Assembly (NCBI GenBank): GCA_035772735.1
Contig: JASDFA010000010.1
Span: 127,791,501 to 127,855,500 of the forward strand
From: Datura wrightii
Taxonomy: Eukaryota; Streptophyta; Magnoliopsida; Solanales; Solanaceae
Length of the DNA: 64,000 bases
Direction of reading: 5' to 3'
This document shows positions 22,808-32,732 of the stretch, in pieces (position 1 is the stretch's first letter; the number at the start of each line of letters is the position of its first letter). The position numbers and the translations under genes are program-made. The notes beneath the pieces are model-generated. The model had not been told where the DNA came from. It did no database searches and saw nothing but the letters and a program-made list of their open reading frames with translations.

Positions 22808-23204
22808 TCCAGTGTTAGCATTGCCAAAAGGTATAGAGGGTTATGCAGTTTATTGTGACGCTTCGGGTATTGGGTTAGGATGTGTGCTGATGCAGCATGG
22901 TAAAGTAATTGCTTATGCTTCCAGACAGTTGAGGAAACACGAAAAGAATTACCCTACCCATGACCTGGAACTAGCTGCAGTGATCCACACCCTAAAGATA
23001 TTGAGACATTACTTGTGTGGCGTCCATGTGGATATTTTCACTGATCATAAAAGCCTACAATATATCTTCACCCAGAGAGAGTTGAATTTGCGGCAGCGTC
23101 ATTGGTTGGAGTTGTTGAAAGATTATGATGTAAATATTCTGTATTACCCAGGAAGAGCCAACGCAGATGCCCTTAGCCGTAAGTCTATGGGGAGTTTGGC
23201 ATAA
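22785..23204 (+). pseudogene. Element E RNase H domain (open piece)
   Basis: Open for 139 codons after the duplication. The acidic residues are seen in GYAVYCDASGIGLG, in YPTHDLELAAVI and in VDIFTDHKSLQYIF. It ends with the expected NILYYPGRANADALSRKS. A TAA stop at 23202 follows, where related elements read on into the integrase linker. I see no other damage inside the domain. Confidence 0.86.
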
Positions 23205-23399
23205 TTGCAGCCCGAGCAATCGGTATTGGCCGGAGAAATACACTAGCTAGCCAGTTTAGCCGTTCGTGTAGCAAAAACAGAGGACAACAAAGCGGTAATT
23301 CAGAACACCGTAGTGTCTTCATTAGTTGTGGAGGTAAAGGAACAGCAGTATGAAGATCCTGACCTAGTTCAGCTTAAAGACAGAGTTCAGTAAGGAAAA

Positions 23400-24445
23400 G
23401 CGCCGAATTTTCAGGTAACTGAGGATGAAGTGTTGCGATGTAAGGGTCGCCTTTGTGTTCCAGACGTTGTAGGGCTTCGCCAGTAGATTATGGGCGAGGT
23501 ACATTACGCCCGCTATTCTCTCCATCCAAGCGCGATGAAAATGTACCACGATATCAAAGAAATCTACTAGTGGCCAGGTATGAAGAGGGAAATAACAAAA
23601 TTCATAGCCTAGTGTCCTAACTGCCAGCAAGTAAAAGGCTCAACACCAGAAACTAGGTGGATTGACTCAAGACATAGCTAAGCCTCTTTGGAAGTGGGAA
23701 GCAGTAAATATGGATTTTGTAGCAGGATTACCCCGTACCAGGTATAGAAATGACTCGATTTGGGTAATTGTTGACAGACTGACAAAATCAGCCCATTTTC
23801 TGCCAGTAAGGGCTACTTTCTCTGTCGAAGAATATGCTGAGTTGTATATCAGAGAAATAGTCAGACTGCACGGTGTTCCAGTGTCCATTATCTCTGACAG
23901 AGGGGCACAATTTACAGCCAAATTTTGGCAATCATTTCAGAGAGGCTTGGGAATACAGATTAATCTGAGCACAACTTTTCATCCTCAAACAGATGGGCAA
24001 GTAGAACGCACTATTCAAATGCTCGAGGATATGTTGTGAGCGTGTGTGTTGGACTTTGGAGGTAGCTAGGATGAGCACTTACCACTTATTGAATTTTCCT
24101 ATAATAATAGTTACCATTCATCTATCCAGATGGCGCCTTATGAGGCAGTGTATGGGCGAAAGTGCAGATCGCCAGTTGGCTGGCTTGACGTAGGAGAGTC
24201 AGCGCTGATTGGGCCGGATATTATTCATCAGTCAGAGGAAAAAGTAAAGCTTATCAGAGAACGCCTACTGACTGCTCAGAGCCGCCAGAAATCTTATGAT
24301 GATGTGCGGCACAGACACTTGGAATTTAATGTGAATGAATGGGTATTCTTGAAAGTTTCTCCAATGAAAGGGGTGATGAGATTCGAAAAGAAAGGCAAGC
24401 TCAGCCGAGATTTGTTGGGCCTTATCAGATTCGCCAAAGAATAGG
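23400..24445 (+). pseudogene. Element E integrase (broken, catalytic triad kept)
   Basis: The N-terminal zinc part is at 23490-23640 (HYARYSLHPSAMKM, CPNCQQVK) with TAG stops near 23485, 23568 and 23610. Core open at 23662-24039: WEAVNMDFVAGLP (first Asp), HGVPVSIISDRGAQF (second Asp), FHPQTDGQVERT (Glu), LEDML then TGA at 24037. The next open piece 24130-24444 holds APYEAVYGRKCRSP, QSRQKSYDDVRHRH and SPMKGVMRFEKKGK. A frameshift near 24405 follows. Of the + strand copies here this integrase is closest to complete. Confidence 0.87.
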
Positions 24446-24752
24446 CCAAGTGGCATAAGAGTTGAAATTACCTCCAGAGTTAGAGTCTGTTCATCCAGTT
24501 TTCCACGTGTCCATGCTGAGGAAGTATATAGGAGACCCCTCCAGAGTTGTCCCAGTTCAGGATGTACAGGTTACGGAGGAGCTGGCTTAGGAAGAGGTTC
24601 CAGTAGCCATACTGGACAGGCAGATTCACAAGTTGAGAACTAAAGATGTTGCTTCTGTCAAGGTGTTATGGTGTAACGGAAACCGAGAGGAAATGACTTG
24701 GGAAGCAGAGGAAGATATGAAAGTCAGATATCCTCAGTTATTTCAAACTTAA
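24430..24752 (+). pseudogene. Element E chromodomain region
   Basis: After the frameshift near 24405 one phase reads ELKLPPELESVHPVFHVSML, RKYIGDPS and, near 24610-24750, the Tekay-type chromodomain: AILDRQIHKLRTKDVASVKV, then MTWEAEEDMKVRYPQLFQT and a TAA at 24750-24752. Two stops (near 24456 and 24588) interrupt it. The aromatic/acidic pattern (VKVLWCNG, WEAE) is well kept. In chromoviruses this domain is held to bind marked heterochromatin. Confidence 0.8.
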
Positions 24753-24989
24753 TCATCCAGAGGTACGTTAGTATTGTTGTTTTATGAATTGCCTTATGTT
24801 ATGTGTATAAATGAGATAGTTGACTCTAGTCTACTGCGTGATGAATGCTATAGTATTGTGAGGAGTACCTGTATTGGATTTTTCTGTAGTTCAGGAATTT
24901 TGAGATAGTCCATGTTACAGGGGAAACTTTGACAAAACGTTTTTAGAATAAGTCGAGTAAGTTGAGATTCCTGCAAGCAAAAGTTTACA

Positions 24990-25021
24990 TTCGAGGACGA
25001 ATGTTCTTAAGGGGGGGAGGA
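24990..25021 (+). other. Element E polypurine tract and TTCGAGGACGAA hairpin
   Basis: TTCGAGGACGAA (24990-25001) has TTCG/CGAA arms around AGGA. It is followed by a G-run PPT (AAGGGGGGGAGGA) ending right at the LTR start 25022. The spacing matches A and H. The 240 bp between the pol stop and this point hold nothing else I recognise. Confidence 0.82.
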
Positions 25022-25982
25022 TGTAACACCCCGTAAATTCTTGACATTTAGATGGCCTATTCGCATGTTGGTTAAGAGTTTTAGAATGCCATACATGCTA
25101 GAAAAAGGCCTAGGGAAAGACCGGACAAGCACCACGTCGAACCATCGCAAGAGGAGGCTGGGCAGACCCCCTCCGCAATGGCCAACGTGTCACGGAGGGC
25201 TCACCTCTGCGTTGGCCGGCGTGTCACGGAGGTGAGGTCCAGCCCCAAGTATATAAGCCCCCACTTCGTTTATTTGTGATAATCATCAGATATTTTCCAG
25301 TGAGCAAACAGAAAACAGAGAGGACGAAGGGTTTAATATAAATTCCTTCTATTTACGCTGTTAAACGCGGTCCAAACTCGAAATAACTTCGTGTAGCGAG
25401 TTATTGAGCTACAGGGAGCATTCCTATGGAGTTAGTTTCATGAAATTCAGCTGGCGAATCGCCATCTCACCAAGCTAAGGTAAGTGGAATTGCTCCAAAT
25501 TAGTGTCAATATACTCCTAGCCTTAAAGTGAGTATTTATCCCTTCTGGACTTTCGAGAAATAGCGAGTTTTCGGCTGTTTTTCGATAAGTCAAAGTTTGG
25601 GCTATATATATATTCAAAGTAGTGTTTTCTTTCAGAATATTGATGAATTTAGTTCTAGTTGCTATAAATATGAACGCAGTTGGAAGAAATAGCTGGATAT
25701 TGGCCGAGCTACACCAATTAATCTAGTCAGCATGGTGTCCTTGTCAGCCCGCATAGGTTCCTTTATACTCCTGTGGTTCTGGTCAACTGTTATTTTCTTA
25801 CAAGAGGCTATAGGCGTAGTTGGCCGGAGGCTATATTTACAGTCGTTATATAGCCTGTTAGTTCTAGGAATCTAGGGTTAGAGCCAGCCTGGCACCAAAA
25901 GTGCTTAGGCTAAGTAGTCCAGCAGTCCAGGTCTTAGTAGGGCACCAGGTGCCAGTCTTGCCTCCCAAGGCGGGGCGTGAAA
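25022..25982 (+). repeat. Element E 3' LTR with 1.32-kb internal deletion
   Basis: Starts TGTAACACCCCGTAAA. It aligns with the left LTR up to the run ending CGAGCTACACCA (25716), then jumps to CTAGTCAGCATGG, equivalent to about 19321 in the left LTR. About 1320 bp present in the left copy are missing. The last bases read GTGAAA where the left has GTGACA. Confidence 0.88.
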
Positions 25983-25987
25983 TAAAC

Positions 25988-26477
25988 ATTATTATAAACC
26001 ATAAATTTGAGTAGACTCGTGTAAATATTATATAATTAAATTATTATATTTATAAATAATTTAATGAATAGGAAATAAAATTAAGTTATCAAATATTATA
26101 AAAATTATATTATTAACATAAATAATTTATAAATTCGAGTAATATTATTACGCAAATAAATTTGTAAAATTTAGTAAAATTATGTAAATGGTTTATAAAG
26201 ATTAAGTAAAATATATATTTCAAAATAAGGGTGTATATTAATACGAAATATATTGTACATGACACAATTATTTAATAACAAAAAAATTAATCAATTTAAA
26301 ATTAATGCATATTATATATACACATATAGGTAATTTAAAATAATTTCGCAAGATTATGATAATTATTTATTTTTAAAATATGAATGCAAGTTGAATATTT
26401 GCATAAAGAAGGAAAATAAAATATACCTATGTAAGCAGCGTAAACGGGTGTAGGGAGGTCAAAATTGGGTGTCAACA
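25988..26477 (-). repeat. Element D 3' LTR, part 2
   Basis: The remaining 490 bp of the left LTR of D after E, AT-rich, ending GTGTCAACA. It matches 36765-37255 of the right LTR. Confidence 0.88.
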
Positions 26478-26490
26478 ACTGCCCCTTCTT
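26478..26490 (-). other. Polypurine tract of element D
   Basis: On the minus strand AAAGAAGGGGCAGT lies directly before the LTR start (TGTTGACACCC), as expected for the second-strand primer. Confidence 0.75.
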
Positions 26491-29189
26491 TGTACGGGAA
26501 TGAAGGTTGAATTGTCGATCAAAGAACTTTGACTTAGTAGCCAATTTTGTCCGACCGAAGGAAAAATTTTCGCTGGGGCCAAATAAAAGAAAATAGAGTT
26601 ATGAAGATATCGCGGCCGATATTTCAGTTTCGAGTCGCGTACATATCTCGGGTTTCACGAGAATCAGGCCACGTGTAGTTCTAGATTTAGGGACATACAA
26701 GATTCCTAAAGAAAATTGATAATGCAAGATTTGAATACGGAATGAAAAGAGTAGGAAATGATGATAATAGAGAGACGAGAGAGATAGACAAAATTAGTAT
26801 TTTTCATATCAAAATACAGTAATATCATAATGAAAGCTAATTCGAAACGTAAAAGATTGCAACTAAATGAAAAATAAAAGTGCTTATAAGCACGGTAAAA
26901 ATAGTAGAGCGTTAAAATAGCTATATAGATAAACAAATGATGGATGAGAAGAGACTATTGAGAATAAATTTTGTGAAAATAAGAGCGTAGCTTGGAGAAC
27001 TTTTAAGAGGGTAATGCTTAACCCAAGCGACGTTAAAACAGTAGGACCATGTTTAGCCCTTAAAAGTTGGATGGTGGCGCTTAAACCATCCAGAAATCAA
27101 AAGAACGTAGCACAATAGTAGTAGCTCAAAAGTAGAATAGCGGATTTTTTTAAAAAAAATATGATCGGGCTTGAAAGTGGAAAACTAAATAAATAAATAA
27201 TGACGGGTAGAGGTAACTAACATAACGTATAAATTTCGACAACAAATCATAGCTTGAATAATTATGGTAGGGTAGTGCTTTACCCAAACGACGTAAAAAT
27301 GGTAGGACCATGCTTAGCCCTTAAAAGCTTGGAGGGTAAAGCTTGACCCATCTAAAATCACAAGAATGAGAGTAGCACGATGATAATAGGTTAAAAGTAG
27401 AAGAGAGTAGCAAAAGAATAACAAAGTGCATGGGAGCTTGAAAGTGGCATGATAGTGACTCGATTCAATATCGTGAGAATAAAGCAATAGTAGCCTGAAA
27501 ACTTTTAAAAACACTAGATAAAATGATTAGTCAATAAGCATAAGATAACATTTCACGAAAGTAACGACTATCTCAAATAAATTATGAGAGAGTAGTGCTT
27601 AACCCGATCAAAATTAAAGATGGTGCTTCACTTTAAAATTGAGGGTAGTGCTTAACCCATAAAATAATGCTTGGACCTTAAAAGATTTTGAGAGTGGTGC
27701 TTAACCCATCCAGAAATTAAAGAATGAAAATAGCACGATAATAGTAGCTCAAAAGTAGTACAACAGTAGTTTGAAGGAAAATAACTCGAAAGTAGCTTGA
27801 AAGTTTGGGATTAACATAAGAGTGGTGAAACGGCATAAGAGCATGATAGTAGCTTGATTTGATATTATAGGAGTAACTTGAGTAGCCTGCAACTTTAAAA
27901 TACTAGATAAAGCGATTAGCCAATAAGCATGAGATAATATTTTAACGATTAGCTCGGATAAATTTGAAACGAAAGCGTTTAATCCGATCAAAATTTAGAT
28001 GGCAATGCTTAGCCCCTAAAAAAATATTTAGGGTAGTGCTTAACCGATAGGACAATGCTTAGTCCTTAAAGAAACATTTAGGGTAGTGCTTAACCCATAG
28101 GACAATGCTTAGTCCTTAAAAAAATATTTAGAGTAGTGCTTAACCCGTAGGACAATGCTTAGCCCTTAAAAAAATATTTAGGGTACTGCTTAACCCGTAG
28201 AACAAAGCTTAGCCCTTAAAAGAAATATTTTGGGTAGTGCTTAACCCGTAGGACAATGCTTAGCCCTTGAAAGAAATATTTAGGGTAGTGCTTAACACGT
28301 AGGACAATGCTTAGCTCTTGAAAGAAATATTTAGGGTAGTGCTTAACCCGTAGGACAATGCTTAGCCCTTAAAAGAGATATTTAGGGTAGTGGTTAACCC
28401 GTAGGACAATGCTTAGCCCTTAAAAGAGATATTTAGGGTAGTGTTTAACCCATAGGAAAATGCTTAGCCCTTAAAAGAAATATTTTGGGTAGTGCTTAAC
28501 CCTTTCAGAAATCAAAGTATTAATACGTAGCTTCAAATAAACAGCGTTCAGCTTTGAGTAACTTACTAAGAGAGTAGCGCTTAACCCCGTTCATGGATGA
28601 ACTTCAAGTAGTTTAGCTTTGCAGTTGATAATGAATACCTTCATAAATTCAGATGATATATAGAATGATTGTAAATCTGGTACCTGTTGCTCCTGTGCTC
28701 AAAGAAAAATCATAAGATTAAAAAAAAGGGGGGGGAAGGCTGATTTGTGCCTTTATTTGTCTGTTGCTATCCTGATCTCATGAGCTTGATTATCAAACTA
28801 TATGTAACTTCCTTCCATAGATGTCCTTTTGGAGAATCATTTTCTTGGCTTGACTGAGTCTTGTTAAATTTTGAGATCCTTCTCAAAATTTCTGCCCTAG
28901 TGTAGAACATGACGTAGACTCCTTTTGCAAATGATACAGAGCCCCAGTTACGTAGAAACGCTTGATCTATTAAATTTTTGAGGTCCTCTCAAAAATTCCG
29001 CCCCAGTGGTAAAGAAAAAGGAAAAGGAAAATTTATTAAGATATAGACCGAACCCCATAAGGGCGCCTACGTATCCCTCTTAAATGGGAATCAGGTCCAA
29101 TGTAGTTCAGAGTAAAAAAAGAACTTCGAATTAAGGAATAAATCGAATTGAGGATAGCTTTTGACTTCATCTTAAATGGGCATCAACTT
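26491..29189 (-). repeat. Element D 3' noncoding region with a tandem array of about 51-bp units
   Basis: This 2.7-kb stretch between gag and PPT stands where pol would be. From about 27995 to 28505 there are some ten head-to-tail units of 51-52 bp with the core GGGTAGTGCTTAACCCGTAG, then ACAATGCTTAGCCCTTAAAA. More diverged, longer-spaced copies of the same words occur back to about 26998 (for example near 27050, 27275, 27590 and 27690). At 29040-29110 is a copy of the LTR block around GGCGCCTACGTATCCC. An A-run/G-run sits at 28719-28736. No pol sequence is readable on either strand. Confidence 0.8.
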
Positions 29190-30932
29190 TCATCTTGGGT
29201 GGATCACCTTGGCATCGATTAGTGCTTGAATCTTATCTTTCAAAGCTCGACATTCTTCTGTGGTGTGTCCTCTCATCCCTAAATAATAGTCGCAAATCTT
29301 AGTATGATCGAGCCATTTCGCATGTGTATCCATCACTATTGTGGAAATTGGAGTGATATAGCCGGCAACCTTTAATCGCTCATACAATTGGATCATAGGC
29401 TCACCCAAAGGAGTATACTGCTTAGATGAACTTGATTGGGGTCTCGCGGGCTTGCGAGATTGTTGAATCGGTGGATTTTGATAGGCTGGGGGACTTTGGA
29501 GTACAGGTGGGGGAAGCAGAAAATGTGCAGGTTGCGCATGATAGGTAGCAGGATTGTAGAATGGCATTGAGTGGTGGTATGTTGGTGCGGGAGATTGAAA
29601 TGGAGGCAATTGGTATTGGAGTGGAGGCGCTTGGTATTCCCATGGAGTTTTCGGTCCTTCTATAGGTGATACGGCATTCACCTCTTTCACGTTCTTGTTC
29701 TCAATGGTCCTACCAGATTGCAAAGTTTTGCTGGCTGCTTGTAATACTCCCCAATTGATAATGGTACCGTTCTTGATACCGTCCTTAATCTTTTCGCCTA
29801 ATTTAATGAGCTCGATGAAGTTCTTCTCGCTAACTAGCATCAATCTATCATGCACTTGCGGGTCCAGACACCGCATAAAGATATCCTTCATTTGAACTTC
29901 TTCCATTGGAGGTCGCACTCTGGCGGCCTCGGTCCTCCAACGGGTTGCATATTCCCTGAATGTCTCTATAGGCTTTCTTTTCATGTTCTGAATATAGTGT
30001 AAGTCCGGTGCATTCTTTGTATTGAAAGTGAACCGCTGTATAAAAGCTGCAGCCATATCAGTCCAATTAATCCACTTCCTCGGATTTTGCTCTACGTACC
30101 AATTTAGGGCATCTCCAGACAAACTTCTCATGAACAACTTCATTCGAATTTTTTCATCTCTTCCTACTCCAATAAACTTATCACAATACATCCTTAAGTG
30201 GGCTTTCGCATCACTAGTGCCGTTGAACATTTCAAACTTCAGAGGTTTGTATCCCGCCGGTAGCTCAGTATCAGGATGTATGCATAGGTCTTCATAACTT
30301 AGGCCTTCTATCCTGTTGGCCCCTTCAATATTTTGTAATCGGTTGTTCATCTTCTTGAGTTCTTCAGCCATAGACTGTATCAAGCTGTCTTTCTCAGAGA
30401 ATCAAGATTCTCCTAGGTGATGAGTGACCGGAGCAGTCTCGATATAAATGGGGTTTAGGATATGATCTCTCGAAGCATGGGCGTAAGACGTGTTAGATGT
30501 AACTATTGGAGGTAAGTAATGAAACATGGTGGGCAGTCTTTGTGGGACAACTTGGTTTTGATATACATTTGATGAAGCTGAGTATGCGTTATGCGGATAT
30601 TGTATATGATTTTGAGGAAGCGAGTAGGCATGACTAAGATTGTTTTGAGTATATAAGGCTTGATGGGATTCCATAGTAAAACTTGTGAAAGTGACGTGAG
30701 GCTTGGTAGAGGCGTGGACCTCGGTTGGTCGTTCCACCGAAGTTTCAAGCGGGACAGATAGGCTGGTTGCATTACGAACTTGGGATAATTCTCCTTGGAG
30801 TTCCAAAACACTTTGATCCATCCTTATAATCAGGTCATTACATTCGGGTGGATACCTCCTTTCCGAACTCTCTGCAGAATCTTTTGGAGTGGTCGTGTCA
30901 ATTTTAACTGCTGAACTGTTACTGTCATTCAT
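29190..30932 (-). pseudogene. gag: Element D gag, 581 codons with a single in-frame stop
   Basis: Structural protein gene of Tat/Ogre type, reading right to left from the ATG at 30932. The N-terminal 176 residues are Ser/Gln/His/Tyr-rich. A TGA at 30402-30404 interrupts it, and the same frame then runs open to 29190. The capsid core is in the second part (ELPAGYKPLKFEMFNGTSDA, HLRMYCDKFIGVGRDEKIRM, LSGDALNWYVEQNPRKWINW, ETFREYATRWRTEAARVRPP). A Pro/Gln/Tyr-rich linker follows, then a one-finger region CDYYLGMRGHTTEECRALKD and IQALIDAKVI. Protease and RT would normally follow; here the gene ends in a stop. Only one stop codon separates it from an intact gag, so it is either a recent loss or a read-through site. 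Confidence 0.87.
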
Positions 30933-32710
30933 TTCCCTCTTGCTTCGGTGAATCGACAGCGAGAAAGGTATGGCGGATGGTTATGCACAAATCAACCTTA
31001 GGAAGGGAATAATCAAGATAAACAATAAACAGAAAAATAAAATTAGTAAAGAAATTCAGGCATGACACTTTGTATATAAAAGATTAAAGCAAGAAACACA
31101 TTAATACTCTTCACATTGAAAAACAAATAAACACTTTAATACGTCTTCCTGATTTGGGGGCCTCTTTTGTGCCAGAAGTAGGTCTAGCGCGTTTTGAAAG
31201 TCAAATATGTCATAATGTGTCATTCCATTTGCTCCATTAAAATCCCGAATACATAAAATAAATAAATAAATTATTGCTTTGTTTACATAATAAGATAAGA
31301 AAACAAAGATTGCAAAAAAATAAAGCTATAGCCTAAATGGAAATGCTCTTCCATCTTCGGCCTCTTCTTTGCTTATACGATGCATATTGGTGCTTAACAA
31401 CCTGCATAATGAAATGTTAGTTTTACCCCTCCCATCTAAGGAGCAAATAGTCTACATTATGGACATATTGATTTCTAAAATAAAAATGCAAATAGATATG
31501 TTAATGTCCTTTTCGAGATTGTAAAGCTCTTTGGACTTTGGGCAAAGTTAAACTAATGGTCTCAATAAACCAAGGGTATCAAGACTTCCTAGGGGATAAT
31601 GCAATGCATGACTTATCAATTTCTAAGAGATGATAGGCGGACTGAAAAATTATTATGTGAAAAGGCGTGTGGTCACATAGTAGTGAAACCATCCACTCAT
31701 CCCACGTGTGCCAATTCTCTAAATGAGGAATTTTGAAAGGATTTTGGAGAAGTGCAAAGCACGAGGTCACGTGTATAGTGTGTGATGGTGAGAAGCTCCC
31801 AAGTGGGGGAAGTATGATTAGAATGAAAACTATAATAATTATCATGTACACACGATAAGTAATTAAAAAATACGACAATTATTTAATGAAACAGAAAATT
31901 AAAAACCTATGGATAATCAGTTATGTCACATAGTTCAGTAAAGGGATAATTGCAATTAAATTAATAAGATAATAAGAAAATAAAATAAATAAAACACGAA
32001 AAGCTAAAAATGGAAGAAAATATTTTAAGCAAGGAAAGAAGATAAAGAAAAAGGGGAAAAAAAATAAAATGCACATATATTATGAAAACATCCTTTTCGA
32101 GATAGGAAATCCCTTAGGACTTAAGGCAAAGTTTCACTAAATCTTTGACGTGCCTTGGACGTTGCAATTTTCTAGGTTTGAGATGATGCGTATTCCTTAG
32201 TAAAGGCATACACGGCCAAGATCTAAGAATAAGAATGGGTTTAGACATAATTCCTCAAGAGTACAACTTGAGAGTGAGGAAGCTCATGACCATCGATGCA
32301 CCGCTGATCGACCAAATAATAAGGCAATCCTCAGGGGTGTTTTAACAGTGAACGACCGTGAAACCACGCAACCGTTATCAAGTGTGTGAGTGTGAAATAT
32401 TCAAGGGTAGACGAGATTAAAGAATAAGAGATTCATCATAAAAATATATCATAAAAATAAATAGCAGAAAAAGCAAAGAAATTAATCACACTAAGAAAAT
32501 ATTTCAAATAAGACAACAAAACAAGAAAGGGAAAACATTAAGACATTGAAATAAAGTATACCACAAAATGGATGTGAAGGAAAAGAAGATTTTAACCTTA
32601 ACTAAAAGTCAAACAAATAATTTTTTTAGGTTACATAAACAACTAAGCACGCAAACCAAACACAAAATACCCACATAAATACGAACACGTATTGGTTAGA
32701 ACCTAAATAT
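30933..32710 (-). other. Long leader of element D
   Basis: The 1.78 kb between PBS and gag start has no recognised gene. Two related blocks, CCTTTTCGAGATTGTAAAGC (31509) and CCTTTTCGAGATAGGAAATC (32092), each followed by a GGCAAAGTT word, suggest an old internal duplication about 583 bp apart. Ogre-type elements can carry an extra ORF here; I see none kept. Confidence 0.55.
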
Positions 32711-32729
32711 GTCCCCAGCAGAGTCGCCA
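32711..32729 (-). other. Primer binding site of element D
   Basis: The minus strand reads TGGCGACTCTGCTGGGGAC, three bases after the LTR end. This type is known from Ogre/Tat-type elements, where it is assigned to an Arg tRNA. The first bases, GTGGCGACTCT, recur inside the LTR at 32806-32816 and 13369-13379. Confidence 0.78.
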
Positions 32730-32732
32730 CGC

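Larger units (their letters stand above)
17300..25982 (+). mobile_element. Element E: Tekay/Del-type retrotransposon inserted in an LTR of D
   Basis: + strand element and the youngest level of the nest. Left LTR 17300-19581 (2282 bp), right LTR 25022-25982 (961 bp, with a 1.32-kb internal deletion). The PBS TGGTATCAGAGC begins at 19586 (initiator Met tRNA type). The PPT is a run of G ending at 25021. The order is gag, protease, RT, RNase H, integrase, chromodomain. Target copies TAAAT (17295-17299) and TAAAC (25983-25987) differ by one transition; the uninterrupted D LTR reads TAAAC. Stops, frameshifts and a 169-bp duplication make it inactive, though it is the best preserved pol in the window. 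Confidence 0.9.

Noticed and set aside
27995..28505. Direct repeats that could suggest a CRISPR array
   Set aside because: Units follow head to tail with no unique spacers, in a plant retrotransposon tail; it is a simple tandem repeat.
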